NCBI GenBank assembly: GCA_038501625.1
Contig: JAZAYU010000115.1
Coordinates: 896,501 to 960,500 of the forward strand
Length of the DNA: 64,000 bases
DNA from: Corbicula japonica
Taxonomy: Eukaryota > Mollusca > Bivalvia > Venerida > Cyrenidae
Direction of reading: 5' to 3'
The notes beneath the pieces were generated by a model. The model saw only the letters and a list, made by a program, of their open reading frames with translations, was not told the origin of the DNA and searched no databases. Every line of letters begins with the position of its first letter. Position 1 is the stretch's first letter. This document shows positions 46,401-55,480 of this stretch, in pieces. Position numbers and translations under genes: made by a program.

Positions 46401-47043
46401 GGCACATCAGTGCTGTCTGATCAGGAACTGTACTGTTTACTTTTGGCTTCAGGGGTTATTTCTGACCAAGAGGTGGCCAGTGTAGATCCAGATGAGCTGG
46501 CACATCCGTACTGTCTGAATCAACACTGGTCGCACACGCAATAAAACCGGTATACATGGAGTAAAGAGATAATACATGAAATCGTGTAATGGTTTTAATT
46601 CATTGGTAATGAGAATAGGCTTGTGATGAAATTTTGTATTGATAGTCTTAATTAATACAGCAACTTAATTAATACAGCAACTATCAAATGGAAAAGATGA
46701 CTGGAATTGCAACAGAAGAAAACCCACAGCACTACAGATCTACTTATTAATAAATCGTCACCTCAAAAACAGTATCAGTACCATTGAAATAAAGAGGAGA
46801 TAAACTTTTTTTGTACAAAGGTCAAGAAATGTCATTTTCATGTTTTTTGTAGGTCACCTGAGCGTAGATTTGGGCTTCTACATCATAGGAATCATGTTAG
46901 TCAGTGCTGGATTACTGGGATTCTTACTCCCCAGAGTCAAACGCTGGGAGGTACAGCGGGAAAACCGGTTGGAGGTCGTGCATATTGAAGAACTTCAGCA
47001 GGAGGAGGTGCTGCAGGTAGAGAACATCGAGAGTAATGTGTGA
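31174..47043 (+). CDS. Monocarboxylate transporter-like protein (SLC16 family), six coding exons
   Basis: Coding exons are 31174-31444, 32238-32381, 34022-35140, 44827-45096, 46098-46223 and 46853-47043. They join in frame to 706 residues, with all five introns in phase 1 and GT/AG. The family member is a proton-coupled or facilitative permease of the major facilitator superfamily with 12 membrane segments; substrate cannot be read from the sequence. Visible marks are DGGWGW at residues 33-38 (TM1 signature), FWFEKRRAFTTGLAVMGAGVG at 155-175 (TM4-5 signature), and GWLADRPW at 553-560 (TM8). Residues about 217-490 form a Ser/Arg/Pro-rich cytoplasmic loop much longer than in MCT1-4. The N-terminus is acidic (EEEEEVV), the C-terminus Glu-rich. 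The start Met is chosen as the first Met in the domain-encoding exon followed by the acidic leader. Upstream is a splice acceptor, so the 5' UTR (or possibly a few extra residues) comes from an unseen exon. Confidence 0.9.
31552..31796. mobile_element. Family E MITE in intron 1
   Basis: Ends TAACCCTTTCC and GGAAAGGGTTAA, with two diverged palindromes between (GATCAAGATCAGCCGGCAC; GATGTGCCGGCTGATCTGGA). Confidence 0.8.
32238..32381 (+). CDS. SLC16-like exon 2
   Basis: Acceptor TGTTTTCAG, donor GCAG/GTTAGT. It encodes GPMTSALVKKFRCRKVVMAG (residues 91-110) and onward to HLTYGVLAG: the loop between TM2 and TM3 with the family's basic R-C-R-K turn, TM3 and the start of TM4. The length, 144 bp, keeps phase 1. 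Confidence 0.88.
32521..32586 (+). repeat. Half copy of the family D palindrome in intron 2
   Basis: GTTATAAAGCTGAGATTGGA through CTGATTGGCTGAAATGGCGA and CTG. At the centre of the palindrome it changes directly into Helentron-like A sequence. Confidence 0.75.
32587..33037 (+). mobile_element. Truncated Helentron-like A copy in intron 2
   Basis: Begins inside the GATGTCCGTCGTGCGTCGTC stretch, lacking its 5' end. It has the same lead as A2 (GGTTGCCATGGCAACCGAAA), one and a half 166-bp units, then the 3' hairpin GAGTACTTTTGTACTC, CTCAGGTGAGC and GGGCCATCATGGCCC with TCTTGTT. Confidence 0.75.
33196..33471 (+). mobile_element. Short Helentron-like element of another family
   Basis: Starts TTTTTTATGCTCCCTGAAGA followed by GTCTGTCTGTACATCC and ends with hairpin AGGTGGAGTATCACCT and GGTCTCTTGTT, the same kind of 3' terminus as family A. 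Assignment rests on this layout only. Confidence 0.4.
33866..33962. repeat. Family E fragment in intron 2
   Basis: GCAGTGTAGATCCAGATCAG, CTGATCATGATGTACACTAT and CACAAATAACCTAATGAATC in family order; one palindrome only. Confidence 0.6.
34022..35140 (+). CDS. SLC16-like exon 3 (TM4-TM6, long loop, TM7)
   Basis: Acceptor TTCTGTTTCAG, donor ATAG/GTGAGT. This 1119-bp exon encodes the TM4-5 signature with EKRR (158-161), TM5, TM6 (about 195-216), the whole central cytoplasmic loop and TM7 (KLPSFWLLTGVSCVTTI). The loop is rich in Ser, Pro, Arg and Asn, with pieces such as SPRSASSNRLN and STSPPTPKRDSG that resemble kinase targets; that role is inference. The long loop on a single exon resembles MCT9/12/14-like animal paralogues more than MCT1-4. 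Confidence 0.9.
35426..35548. mobile_element. Family D palindromic MITE in intron 3
   Basis: AAGGTTATAAAAC..CTGATTGGCTGAAATGGCGA on the left and the inverted arm ending CTCAGTTTTATAACCTT on the right. The left arm has lost a few bases. Confidence 0.8.
36248..36692. mobile_element. Family E MITE in intron 3, carrying an insertion
   Basis: The left half (CTTTCCTCCATATATACCCC; GTATAGATCCAGATCAGCTG) and right half (CAGATCAGATGGCATGG; GCAGCTGATCTGGATCTACA; TCAAGGGTTAG) are separated by a 198-bp insertion between CTTGGTCAGA and AATAACCTAATGAATC. Confidence 0.75.
36366..36563. mobile_element. Small MITE nested in the family E copy
   Basis: Ends CAGGGCTTTTT and AAAAAGCCCTT are inverted apart from the outermost base, flanked by TCAGA on both sides (36361-36365 and 36564-36568). 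The uninterrupted family E sequence (GGTCAGAAATAACC type) shows the empty site. Confidence 0.7.
36693..38660. other. Intron 3 sequence without recognised features
   Basis: AT-rich intron DNA. A weak family E fragment (ACATTGTAGACCCTGATCAG) lies near 37803. No exon-like segment was found. Confidence 0.35.
38661..38909. mobile_element. Family E MITE in intron 3, intact
   Basis: Clear termini (ACCCTTTCCTGTATAGATAC and GTATCAAGGAAAGGGTTAA) and both palindromes (TTTAGATCCAGATCAGCTGG..CTGATCAGGATCTAAACTGT; GTGCAGATCCTGATCAGACG..CGGCTGATCTGGATCTACAC), separated by TTAGGTTATTTCTGACCA. One of the best-preserved copies. Confidence 0.88.
39109..40373 (+). mobile_element. Helentron/Helitron-like element C in intron 3
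   Basis: The 5' end TTATGTCTCCCCCCCTCTGG forms a hairpin with GGGGGAGACATATTG, then GTCCGTCTGTCAC. About eight units of 145 bp follow. The 3' end has the inverted repeat GGGGGGAGACAT, a hairpin GTTTTTCACAAAAAAC, then ATCTAG followed by T. The CTAG end after a hairpin is the canonical Helitron 3' signature. No coding capacity. Confidence 0.75.
39160..40290 (+). repeat. 145-bp tandem array of element C
   Basis: AAGAGTGAAAACCG-type unit landmarks lie at 39301, 39446, 39592, 39737, 39882, 40027 and 40173, spacing 145-146. Each unit has GACCCAGAGCCTTCAAACTT and GTAGGTCAAAGGTCAAGGTC. The last unit is degraded, and a G run of about 16 follows near 40309. Confidence 0.88.
40374..42055. other. Intron 3 sequence, mostly unrecognised
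   Basis: Eroded family E fragments near 40405-40455 and 40535-40640 (GAAGATCCAGATCAGTTG; TGTAGACCCAGATCAAATC). Otherwise AT-rich, without exon candidates. Confidence 0.35.
42056..42145. repeat. Family D fragment in intron 3
   Basis: GATACTTGAGATTTGAGACT with TTTTATAATCTTCAGCC, followed by a second partial arm GGTCTCCAGTCTCAGTTTTA. Confidence 0.6.
42227..42358. mobile_element. Family D palindromic MITE in intron 3
   Basis: AAGGTTATAAAACTGAGCAT to CTAAGTTTTATAACCTT; the arms meet near TGGCTACCAGTCCCCATTTC. The right arm lacks a few bases. Confidence 0.8.
42422..43879 (+). mobile_element. Helentron-like element B1 in intron 3
   Basis: The 5' end TTTTTAGCTCACCTGAGCCT with hairpin GAGCCTTAGGCTC is followed by GGTCGTCCGTCAACAATTTC and about eight 145-bp units. 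The 3' end has ACTCAGGTGAG, hairpin GGGCCATCATGGCCC and TCTTGTTT. It shares both ends with family A but has a different tandem core. Confidence 0.75.
42600..43830 (+). repeat. 145-bp tandem array of element B1
   Basis: CTAAAAATAGAAATTCAG recurs at 42625, 42770 and 42915 and continues at that spacing. Each unit contains TTGACTCCAAACTTGGTGTA, TATCAAAAGGCAGCTT and TGATCAAGGTCAAGGTCACT. Divergence rises toward the 3' end. Confidence 0.88.
43897..44654. mobile_element. TA-flanked MITE with CGCGAAAA-rich ends
   Basis: The inverted ends TACCGTATAATG and CATTATACGGTA lie inside TA dinucleotides (43895-43896 and 44655-44656). Subterminal zones are rich in TTTTCGCGA / TCGCGAAAA. A TA target suggests a Tc1/mariner-type helper, but no transposase is present. 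It ends about 170 bp upstream of exon 4. Confidence 0.7.
44827..45096 (+). CDS. SLC16-like exon 4 (TM7-TM9)
   Basis: Acceptor GTATATTTCAG, donor TACAG/GTGAGA. Encodes YLIPLTHLPQKAMSLQISKE, then KSEFLISILWASNMIARVAY, GWLADRPW and a hydrophobic TM9-10 stretch (NNVMILLAGFLSLFGQFFIT; WLVFYAVFFGLFT). The order SILWASNMIARVAYGWLADRPW is strongly typical of SLC16 TM8. Confidence 0.92.
45163..45400. repeat. Family E MITE in intron 4, diverged
   Basis: CAGATCTGGATCAGCCTGCA, AATTAGGTTATATCTAACCA, TAAATCCAGATCAGATGGCA and CAATCTGATCTAGATCTACA keep the family order; the termini are eroded. Confidence 0.7.
45685..45820. mobile_element. Family D palindromic MITE in intron 4, intact
   Basis: 136 bp, AAGGTTATAAAACTGAGCAT to CAATCTCAGTTTTATAACCT plus T. 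The arms are nearly perfect complements through AAGCATCTGATTGGCTAAAA and TTTCAGCCAATCAGATGCTT. Confidence 0.9.
46098..46223 (+). CDS. SLC16-like exon 5 (TM10)
   Basis: Acceptor CTATTTTTTAG, donor AGCA/GTAAGT. Encodes TFFTLRSIMLIELLGKDKLA, PSLGLLAFFQGLAAL and AAHEIS. The GLLAFFQG motif is typical of TM10. The residues that follow replace the usual GPPxAGxxxD-type segment, so the TM10-TM11 link is short and unusual. Confidence 0.88.
46347..46572. repeat. Family E MITE in intron 5, diverged
   Basis: TAACCCTTGACTCCATGGTA, AATCAGCCGGCACATCAGTG, GTTATTTCTGACCAAGAGGT and GTGTAGATCCAGATGAGCTG in order; the right palindrome is shortened. Confidence 0.7.
46853..47043 (+). CDS. SLC16-like exon 6 (TM11-12 region and C-terminus)
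   Basis: Acceptor GTTTTTTGTAG. Encodes HLSVDLGFYIIGIMLVSAGL, LGFLLPRVKRW and a charged tail rich in Glu (EVVHIEELQQEEVLQVENIE), ending SNV and TGA at 47041-47043. The PRVKRWE end of the last membrane segment is followed by a cytoplasmic tail. Confidence 0.87.
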
Positions 47044-50000
47044 ACCTGTGCGTGCACTCTGAATGTTTTGTTATCCAAATGCTTAGCCAAGTAAAATGGG
47101 AAGAGACCATTTCAACAAATGTTGGAAGACAAAGAAGTTTGCTTAACTAGGTTTTACTTAGTATCAAAGTTTACTTCACTTTGTCGGAAGTCACTGAGTC
47201 TTTGAATCTGCTAAAGTAATGCTGTAGAGCCAGATTTTGTGACAAAGCCACATGGTCAAGTGAATAATGTTTTTTGTTATTTGCCCAATCAGTACATTGG
47301 CAGGGAAATCACTCAAGTGGGATTATTTTGTATTATAAAGTTTGTTATAGATATATAATTACAGGTAGTGTTAGTTGTGAGCATATAAAGCAGAACTTTG
47401 TCATGTTCTGTACAGATGAAACTTTTGTGGCAAGTTCAGAGTCTGCTTATTCTTCACATTCATGCAAGCTGATTAAAAAATAACAAAGATACCCTGCTTA
47501 CCTCACATCTACAGTTTATTTGGAATTCTGCTTAGTCAAAGACAGACTAGTCTATGGTGCAAAAAGCAGGATTCGGTTGCAGTGGGAGTCTGGCATATCC
47601 AGAAGGGGGTTCAGTGGGGTTGCTTGATCTCCCTTTTTAGAGATCATGTATACTTTTCGGGGATCAATATATAATTTTTATGGGGATTTTGCCATAAAAT
47701 TGGAAATTACTATTTATCTATGCTAAGAATGCCCCAAATGAACCGCCTTTCTGGAAATCGTTCATCTCACCATGAAAGTACATTGTATCATATCAGCTTT
47801 AAAAAAAATTAATTGTAAACCTCATTAAAAATATTTATGCGTCTGAAAATATATCCATGTGATACTTTGAATGCCTGTTCAAGAGCAAATTTACCAAAAT
47901 GAGTACGGCAACAAGAAAAGGGAGTTTGGTTGAAAAAAAGTTCATTATTTCCTTGATTGTTTACATAATAAACTTAAAGGCATCTGGGAACATTACTTAA
48001 ACAAAAACAAATTAACACTGAAGGAAATATATTTTTATGGCCGCTGTAAACAATTTTGGCAGTTAAGCTCGGGCATTTTAAGACAGTTGTAGTAGGTGAT
48101 TCTTATAGAAAAAATTGGGGGGAAAAATCACACACAAATATGTATCAAAGTACAAGCAAATTACAGCAAAGTATGTACTTGTATTTTGTGTTGAGTAAGG
48201 AACTGCTCACAGAAAATGAGTTGTGAGAGGTACAAGGGGAAAAAGTAGTGGACAGATTTATTGCAAAAAATATACAAGGTCCTAAGCTAACAGAAGCCAG
48301 GTATCAGCATCAAATAGCAGAGGAAGTCTTGACCCCACCCATTGCCAATCTGTCCACCACTTTTAAAGGATTCAACTCTGAGGAATCAAAAATAGGCATT
48401 ATTTGTTTTAAGGGTCAAACCCATGTTTCTTCTGTCAAATGAGCTTTTGTCTCGGTTAAATAAAGTGCTACATATTTGTCATAATAATACAAGGGGCTTT
48501 TTACTTGTATCGAACACCCTGAATGAGAAATGCTTATGTATTTATTTAAATAACTGTGTTGGAAGTGTGATTAGGGAAAAAAGGGAGTAAAAAGATGGAA
48601 TTTCCATTTTAGGACAGAATAATCATTGAGTATATATAAAAAAGCTTTGTGTATACTGACCTGTTAACCCCCTTCAAATGTTTGATAGAGCTTTTGTGTC
48701 TGTACATTTCTCCAAGCTAAGCTGTGATACAGTGCAGAGACTAGTGCTTGTTGTACTATTGTGATAATTAACATTGACTTCGACATTAGTTAACAGTGTA
48801 AGTGCTAAATATATTATTCATAGTTTGATGAATCTCATTGTTGAGGAATATTCTTCTGAAGAGTCGTGAACAGACACAAGAGCTGTATTGCTGTACAAAT
48901 GTGTATATATTAAGACCGAAGGGTGAAAGGCACGTGTGTAGACAAGATGTTAACCCTTAACATTCATGAGTATTATATGATTTCAACCAGTGTAGACCCA
49001 GTCACATCCAGGTCTGCATTGTTAACTGTTTGCCCAATAAATTTCTTCGTTATATAGCCCCAAGAAAATATATGGACTAAACTATATTCAGTACAAGGCA
49101 ATTTGCAGAATTCTACACAAATTTTATGGTCAGTTGTATGCTAGTCGGCTTGAAAAGTATTCCAAAAATTGGTTCGATGAATATAATGATGATTTCCATT
49201 CATCTTTCATATTTGTCATAGTGTAAGTGCACTTTTTATTAAACCATTGTAGGGTCTGTTGGGTATCGCATGATCTCTTATTTGTGTAAATATTCATTTT
49301 GTAAAACTTGTTTTGTATTGTTAATGTAAATATTAGTGTAATGATAATTTTTATGCTTGTATGAATGGGAAGGCATTTCATGATGACTAGCAAGTGATTA
49401 AATGTTGTTAAAAATGATTGTTTAAATGATGTGTTTAGAATTAGTTTTATAAAAATGAAGAGATCTGTAACAAAGAATAAAAAGTATTGTTGATTCAACC
49501 TCCGGAGGAGAGGAATGGGGGCATGAAACAATCCACAAGGCTAATAGGGCATGTTATATGTAATCAAATTTTATTTTGACACTGTTTACAAAGATGTTAT
49601 TTTTATCAGTAGAGATAAGGTATTTAGTGAAGTTATGTATGATAAAAATTGTTATCTGCTGTGAACCCAGTCTAGAATATGGAACAAGGTTATAATGGTG
49701 TCAGTAGCTTTCGCGCTATGCAAGCACTTATGTGTGGAGTCCGCAGAAAACATTAAATTTTGAGCCATGATACAAGAAAAAGTGAATGTCTCTTGATTTA
49801 TATTTCAGACATATTATTCGACAGTATTGTGGAAAGAACTATTTTCTTTCAGCATATGCTTATGTTTTTACAAATTTTAACCAAGTGTGATTTCAAAAAT
49901 GGTGTCACTTCATTTTAAGGAATGACATAAATTTCCCTGAAAGACCCAATAAATGGTCAGGTTCTTTTTTATTGAAGATTTTGGCTTGAACATTTTGATA

Positions 50001-50640
50001 AAATACTTAATGCAAGATAGTAGTGAAGTCCAGATGGATAGAAATCTAACACTTCTTTGTAATGTTTACTGGTCTAAGTGATTTAAAAAAAAAACCTACA
50101 TCACATACCTGTAATTATTCAAGAGATTAAAAAAGGTTCACTTATTATGTGTTAATGCAGGAGACTCTAAGATTGGTTAAGTCTGCACCTTATTCTTAAA
50201 TGAGTTATCTGGCCTGATCTTTCTTTGTGTGTGATTGTGTCTTATGCATAAATGTCTATTGCAAATACTGTTGTATTCACATGGTCTTTGAGAAGTCATG
50301 AAACATAACTGACAAATAGTTGAAAGAGAACATGGATGTTGAAAGCTTTCTTGTTTGGCCTAGTATTACATTTGTGCTTTTTTATGCAAATGTGGCTTTA
50401 CATTTTGTATTTTGATTAAACTCGGATTACATATGTTAAAACATCCGCAGTGATTCATCTGTATTCATTTGTATATTTGAGTATGAAAATGTACATAAAA
50501 TAAGGATAAAACAAGTCTTAAACTGTTTATTTATTTTTTTAAGGAAACTTACCTTTGAGCGGCTGTTAAGTTGTTTTTTTTACAGGGGAGTTGTGGGGGG
50601 ATGGGGGGGGAGGGGGGGGGGATAAATAAAGTGGAATCTT
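47044..50640 (+). other. Probable 3' UTR and 3' flank of the SLC16-like gene
   Basis: AT-rich sequence after the stop codon with few repeats, unlike the surrounding DNA. Candidate polyadenylation signals AATAAA are at 48459-48464 and 50625-50630; which one is used cannot be told. A G-rich run (about 50583-50621) precedes the second. Eroded family E bits lie near 48985. The open frames inside, such as 49130-49531 on the minus strand, are AT-driven and not genes. Confidence 0.4.
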
Positions 50641-51036
50641 GCATTTGTTAACTTGTTTTGTCCACATTTTTTGTAAATATGTATGTTTTCTTTTACAACA
50701 GAATTTTCTTTAGTACAGTTATGTTACTTAACTGTATTATAGATCAAAGAATTAATTGTGTGAATGTCAAAGTGACTGGAGCCTGATTAATTCCTTCCTG
50801 CATTTGCCTGTATATGTTGCTTCGAATGCAATTTCCTTGTTATATCTAGGTATATACATGTATATATCTCAAGCTTTTTATGTAACATAGTGTTTGCAAT
50901 GTAGATTTGGCTTTGATTCTGATTAATGATGCAGTAAGTCTGCTCTATTTTGCTTGTTTATATCATGTATTTTTTTCATGTCACCATTGAGTTATAGATG
51001 TGGCTTGATTGTTATTCATTTTGATAAACTATGCTG

Positions 51037-51172
51037 AAGATTATAAAACTTGACATTTGAAACCAGTCTCAAATCTAAAGCATCTGATAGGCTGAAATGA
51101 CGACTGGTTGGCATTTCAACCAATCAGATGCTTGAGTTTTGAGACTGGTTTCCTTCTCAGTTTTATAACCTT
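51037..51172. mobile_element. Family D palindromic MITE
   Basis: AAGATTATAAAACTTGACAT on the left, CTTCTCAGTTTTATAACCTT on the right; full length with scattered mismatches. Confidence 0.85.
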
Positions 51173-51662
51173 GGGGCCTAAACTGAACAAACAGGGACAT
51201 TATGAGTTGTCCTGGTTTTTAAGACTTTTTAATGCTTTGTATTTAATTTAAGAACTACACAGTTGGTGATTGTTGTTTAATTTTATTTTAGTTATACAGC
51301 GAAGTGTTTAGTTATGTGCTATAAATAGTAACTCTATTTGTTTTTCAATTTTTGTTAATCTATATTGTTTTTTTGTATTCCATTGTGCTGTTTTAGGAAA
51401 ACTATCATAAAAAATTATAATTTGCAGTCCACTAGATGTCATTTAGAAGTGTGAGTGTGTGTGTATTTGTGACTTGAGGACATTTTTGTACAATAGCTTT
51501 CCATTATATGGGACAGGCCTACATAGATGTTAGTAACATCTTTCTTGCTGCATTACTGTGGTATCATTACATTTTGACAAAATTTCGCTCCAAAGACATG
51601 AATGACAAATTTGCTTGGGCAGAAATATGTGCACTTGTATTATTTTCATAAGAGTAGGGCTG

Positions 51663-51779
51663 AAGCTTATAAAACTGAGATTGGAAACCAGACTCAAATC
51701 TCAAGCATCTGATTGGCTGAAATGGCAGTTACCATGCATGAGATTTGAGACTGGTTTCTATGCTCAGTTTTATAACCTT
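51663..51779. mobile_element. Family D palindromic MITE, centre deleted
   Basis: AAGCTTATAAAACTGAGATT to TATGCTCAGTTTTATAACCT; the inner right arm is shortened near GGCAGTTACCATGCATGAGA. Confidence 0.8.
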
Positions 51780-52505
51780 AGGCACATAGATGTTGATAGT
51801 TTGATTTCACAAGGATTTGATTTCACCCTCTTAATCTAGCACGAAATAGGTGAAAAAATTAAACCACTGTGAATCATAATGATACCACAAGTATGAGGTA
51901 TATATCGGGGAGATACATAACCTAAATTGACATAGACTATATCTTTTATTTGAAATTTAATATTACAGGCAATTTAATTTTACTTAGTGGCAATTAATGC
52001 AATTTTGTGAAGACTAACTGTTAAACTTCATATCTATATGTATTGGCTTTTCGCATGAGCAGCCAGTCTAGTCTGTGTCATGAGATCTGGATCTAAACTG
52101 GTTGCTTCTTGGTCAGAAATAAACTATGATAGGATGTTTCTCCCTGTACAGGTCAGTTGACTACAGAATAGGGCATTATTGGTGTTAATATTTAAACTGT
52201 ATGAATAATTCAAACAGGTTGATTATCATTATAGGATGCTTAAGTTTTCATTGATTAAATTTCAGTAATTTAATGCAGATCATAGAAATGAAGAAAATTG
52301 TTTAAGTTTTGTAACTTAAATAATGATTTTCTCTTAGAAGACATTAAGTTATGATGTTATAATCTACTTTCAATATGAAATGTTGTTAAGAATATAAATA
52401 TTAAAGATCCATTTTTGTTACATCATTTAGATTGGGAGAATTTCAGTGTAGAAAAAAAACCATTAAAATAAAAATTTAGAAAATAAATGTTGTTTGTGTT
52501 GATTT

Positions 52506-52700
52506 TACTCAGGTTACCAGGCATGTGTTGTTTCCCTGGTAACCTGGCTTGTGTTGAGTTTACTCAGGTTACCAGGCATGTGTTGTTTCCCTGGTAACCT
52601 TTCTTGTGTTGAGTTTACTCATGTTACCAGGCATGTGTTGTTTCCCTGGTAACCTGGCTTGTGTTGAGTTTACTCTAGTAACAAGGCTTGTGTTCATCAA
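52506..52700. repeat. 55-bp minisatellite with a hairpin in each unit
   Basis: Units start TACTCAGGTTACCAGG at 52506 and 52561, with related units near 52616 and 52671. Each holds AGGTTACCAGGCATGTG and CCCTGGTAACCT, which can pair into a hairpin. Diverged units (CTCTGGTCAGG, ACTCGGGTAACCAGG) trail to about 52810. Confidence 0.8.
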
Positions 52701-53183
52701 CTAGGTTATCACGGTTGTGTTGATATCACTCTGGTCAGGTTTGTGTTGATTACACTCGGGTAACCAGGTTTAATGTTGATTTAACACACTGGTAATCAGG
52801 CTTTTTTGAAGCTGCATTTCGAAGAAAAAGGGGAGCAGTCCTACTCAGTCCAAACTTAGTTCGTAACCTTGATAGTACTCGGATATATCAACTACTAGAG
52901 GTGTCAACAAGAAGCTTGAAATATATTATCACCATCAAAATCTGCATCATTATCAACAAGACCAATAACTCTGCTACAAAAATTTTTAAAGTTAATCCCC
53001 CTTTTTACCAGGGTCTTTTAATAGAACCTGTTTTCACTAAAAAAAAGTTTAAGTTAACTTTAGTATGCTTTTGGCCCATAACTTTGGAAAAAAAAACTTA
53101 AGATATCAACTTGATGCTTGTAATATGCCTTCAACATCAAAATCTGTCATTACCACCAATAAGAACCATAACTCTACTTTTAT

Positions 53184-54780
53184 TTTTTAGCTCACCTGAG
53201 CCATAGGCTCATGGTGAGCTATTGTGACCCGTCTTTGTCCGGCGTCCGGCGTCCGTCAACTATTTCCTTTAAACAACATCTCCTCTGAAACCACTTGATG
53301 GATTTTAACCAAATTTGTCCTGAAGCATCCTGGCACTGATGTCTACAAAAGTTGTTCAAATCATGACCACAGGGTGAAGGTCAAGGTCACTGCTGCTAAA
53401 AATAGAAATTCATTCTTTGCTCAATTACTTGCGTTTGCTTAGGGTTATTGACTCCAAACTTGGTGTATGGGTAGCTTATATCAAAAGGCAGCTTGGGGTT
53501 GCTACCCAGGTGTCTGTGATCAAGGTCAAGGTCACTGTTGCTAAAAATAGAAATTCAGTCTGCTCAATTACTTGAGTTTGCTTAGGCCTATTGACTCCAA
53601 ACTTGGTGTATGGGTAGCTTATATCAAAAGGCAGCTTGGGTTGCTACCCAGGTGTCTGTGATCAAGGTCAAGGTCACTGTTGCTAAAAATAGAAATTCAG
53701 TCTTTGCACAATAACTTGAGTTTGCTTAGGCCTATTGACACCAAACTTGGTGTATGGGTAGCTTATATCAAAAGGCAGCTTGGGGTTGCTACCCAGGTGT
53801 CTGTGATCAAGGTCAAGGTCACTGTTGCTAAAAAAAGAAATTCAGTCTTTGCTCAATTACTTGAGTTTGCTTAGGCCGATTGACTCCAAACTTGGTTTAT
53901 GGGTAGCTTATATCAAAAGGCAGCTTGAGGTTGCTACCCAGGTGTCTGTGATCAAGGTCAAGGTCACTGTTGCTAAAAATAGAAATTCAGTTTCTGCTTA
54001 ATAACTTTAGTTTGCTTTGGCATATTGACTCCAAACTTGATGTATGGTTAGCTTATATCAAAAGGCAGCTTGGGGTTGCTACCCAGGTGTCTGTGATCAA
54101 GGTTAAGGTCACTGTTGCTAAAAATAGAAATTCAGTTTCTGCTTAATAACTTGAGATTGCTATGGCCTATTGACTCCAAACTTGGTATATCGAAAGCTTT
54201 TATCTAGAGGCAGCTTGGGGTTGCTACCCAGGTGTCTGTGATTAAGGTCAAGGTCACTGTTACTAAAAATAGAAATTCAGTTTCTACTTAATTACTTGAG
54301 ATTGCTTTGGCCTATTGACTCCAAACTTGGTATATGGATAGCTTTTATCTAGAGGCAGCTTGGGGTTGCTACCCAGGTGTCGTTGATCAAGGTCAAGGTC
54401 ACCATTGCTAAAAATAGAAATTCAGTTTCCACTTGATAACTTGAGTTTGCTTTGGTTTTTGGCTCCACACTTGGTGTATGAGTAGCTTATATCAAGAGGC
54501 AGCTTGGGATTGCTACCCAGGTGTCTCTGATCAAGGTTAAGGTTACTGTTACTAAAAATAGAAATTCAGTTTCCACTTTATAACTTGAGTTTGCTTTGGC
54601 ATATTGACTCCAAACTTGATATATGGGTAGCTTATAACAAGAGACAAATTGGGATTGCTTCCCACATGTCTGTGATCAAGGTCAAGGTCACTGTTGCTAA
54701 AAATAAAAATTCAGTTTCTGGTTAATAACTTGAGTTTCATACTCAGGTGAGCGATTCAGGGCCATCATGGCCCTCTTGTT
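53184..54780 (+). mobile_element. Helentron-like element B2
   Basis: 5' end TTTTTTAGCTCACCTGAGCC with hairpin GAGCCATAGGCTC, then GTCCGGCGTCCGGCGTCCGT, about nine 145-bp units and the 3' end ACTCAGGTGAGCGATTCAGG, GCCATCATGGCCCTCTTGTT. Close relative of B1 at 42422. Confidence 0.8.
53390..54725 (+). repeat. 145-bp tandem array of element B2
   Basis: CTAAAAATAGAAATTCAG, TTGACTCCAAACTTGG and CAGGTGTCTGTGATCAAGGT recur with a period close to 145 bp. Open frames across it (for example 53680-53874) are repeat artefacts. Confidence 0.88.
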
Positions 54781-55480
54781 ATGCACTTAGTCCGTAACTT
54801 CAAAACTACTTGAGATGCCAACTTTGAATATATAATCACCGTCACATTCTACATCAAATGCACATTTTTTAGAATAATGACCTTTTTCACATTGATTGTG
54901 CAATAACACTGTTATGCACTTGGGCTTATTAGCGTTTAGACTACTACAAATATCTTCAAAATTTAAATACATTTTCACCATCATTATCTACATCACTTGT
55001 GGTTAAACGCCATTCCTCGCTTTCTACATGTCGTATGTACGGTTGCAGACAAAAAAGTGTTATTTTGATGCCAAAAGTAGGTAAATATGCAGGTGCACAT
55101 TTCAAAAAAGAGGATGCATGTACCGCGTCTTAAAGATAATATAAACTTATTCGACAATAACTAGGTTAGTGAACGTTCCCGCTATCTGTTGTCTCGGTAA
55201 ACCAACCAAGACTATGACAAACTGTGTTGTCCTTCCCTAGCGAATTTCTTTTTCACAGGGAGTCTGTGCTAACATGAGTTGCTTATTCCTAACGTACTTC
55301 AGCCAACCTAGACTATGACAAATGTGATATTTTTCCTAGCAAAGGGTATGGGTAGACTGTGACAAAATGGGGATTATGTTTCTAGAAAACGTTAGCTACC
55401 AGACTGAAAAAATATGTTAACATGGTTTGCTCTTTCATAGAAAACACAAATCAGACGGCCAGAAGTTAGTGCCCACTTCT
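54781..55480. other. Intergenic, nothing recognised
   Basis: AT-rich sequence with no gene or repeat recognised. Confidence 0.35.

Larger units (their letters stand above)
50641..52500. other. Intergenic, holding two family D copies
   Basis: Apart from the palindromic copies listed separately and a weak family E fragment at about 52070-52115, nothing is recognised. Confidence 0.4.

Noticed and set aside
49130..49531. 133-codon minus-strand open frame
   Set aside because: AT-rich Ile/Phe/Asn/Lys composition in probable 3' UTR; no domain or splice support.
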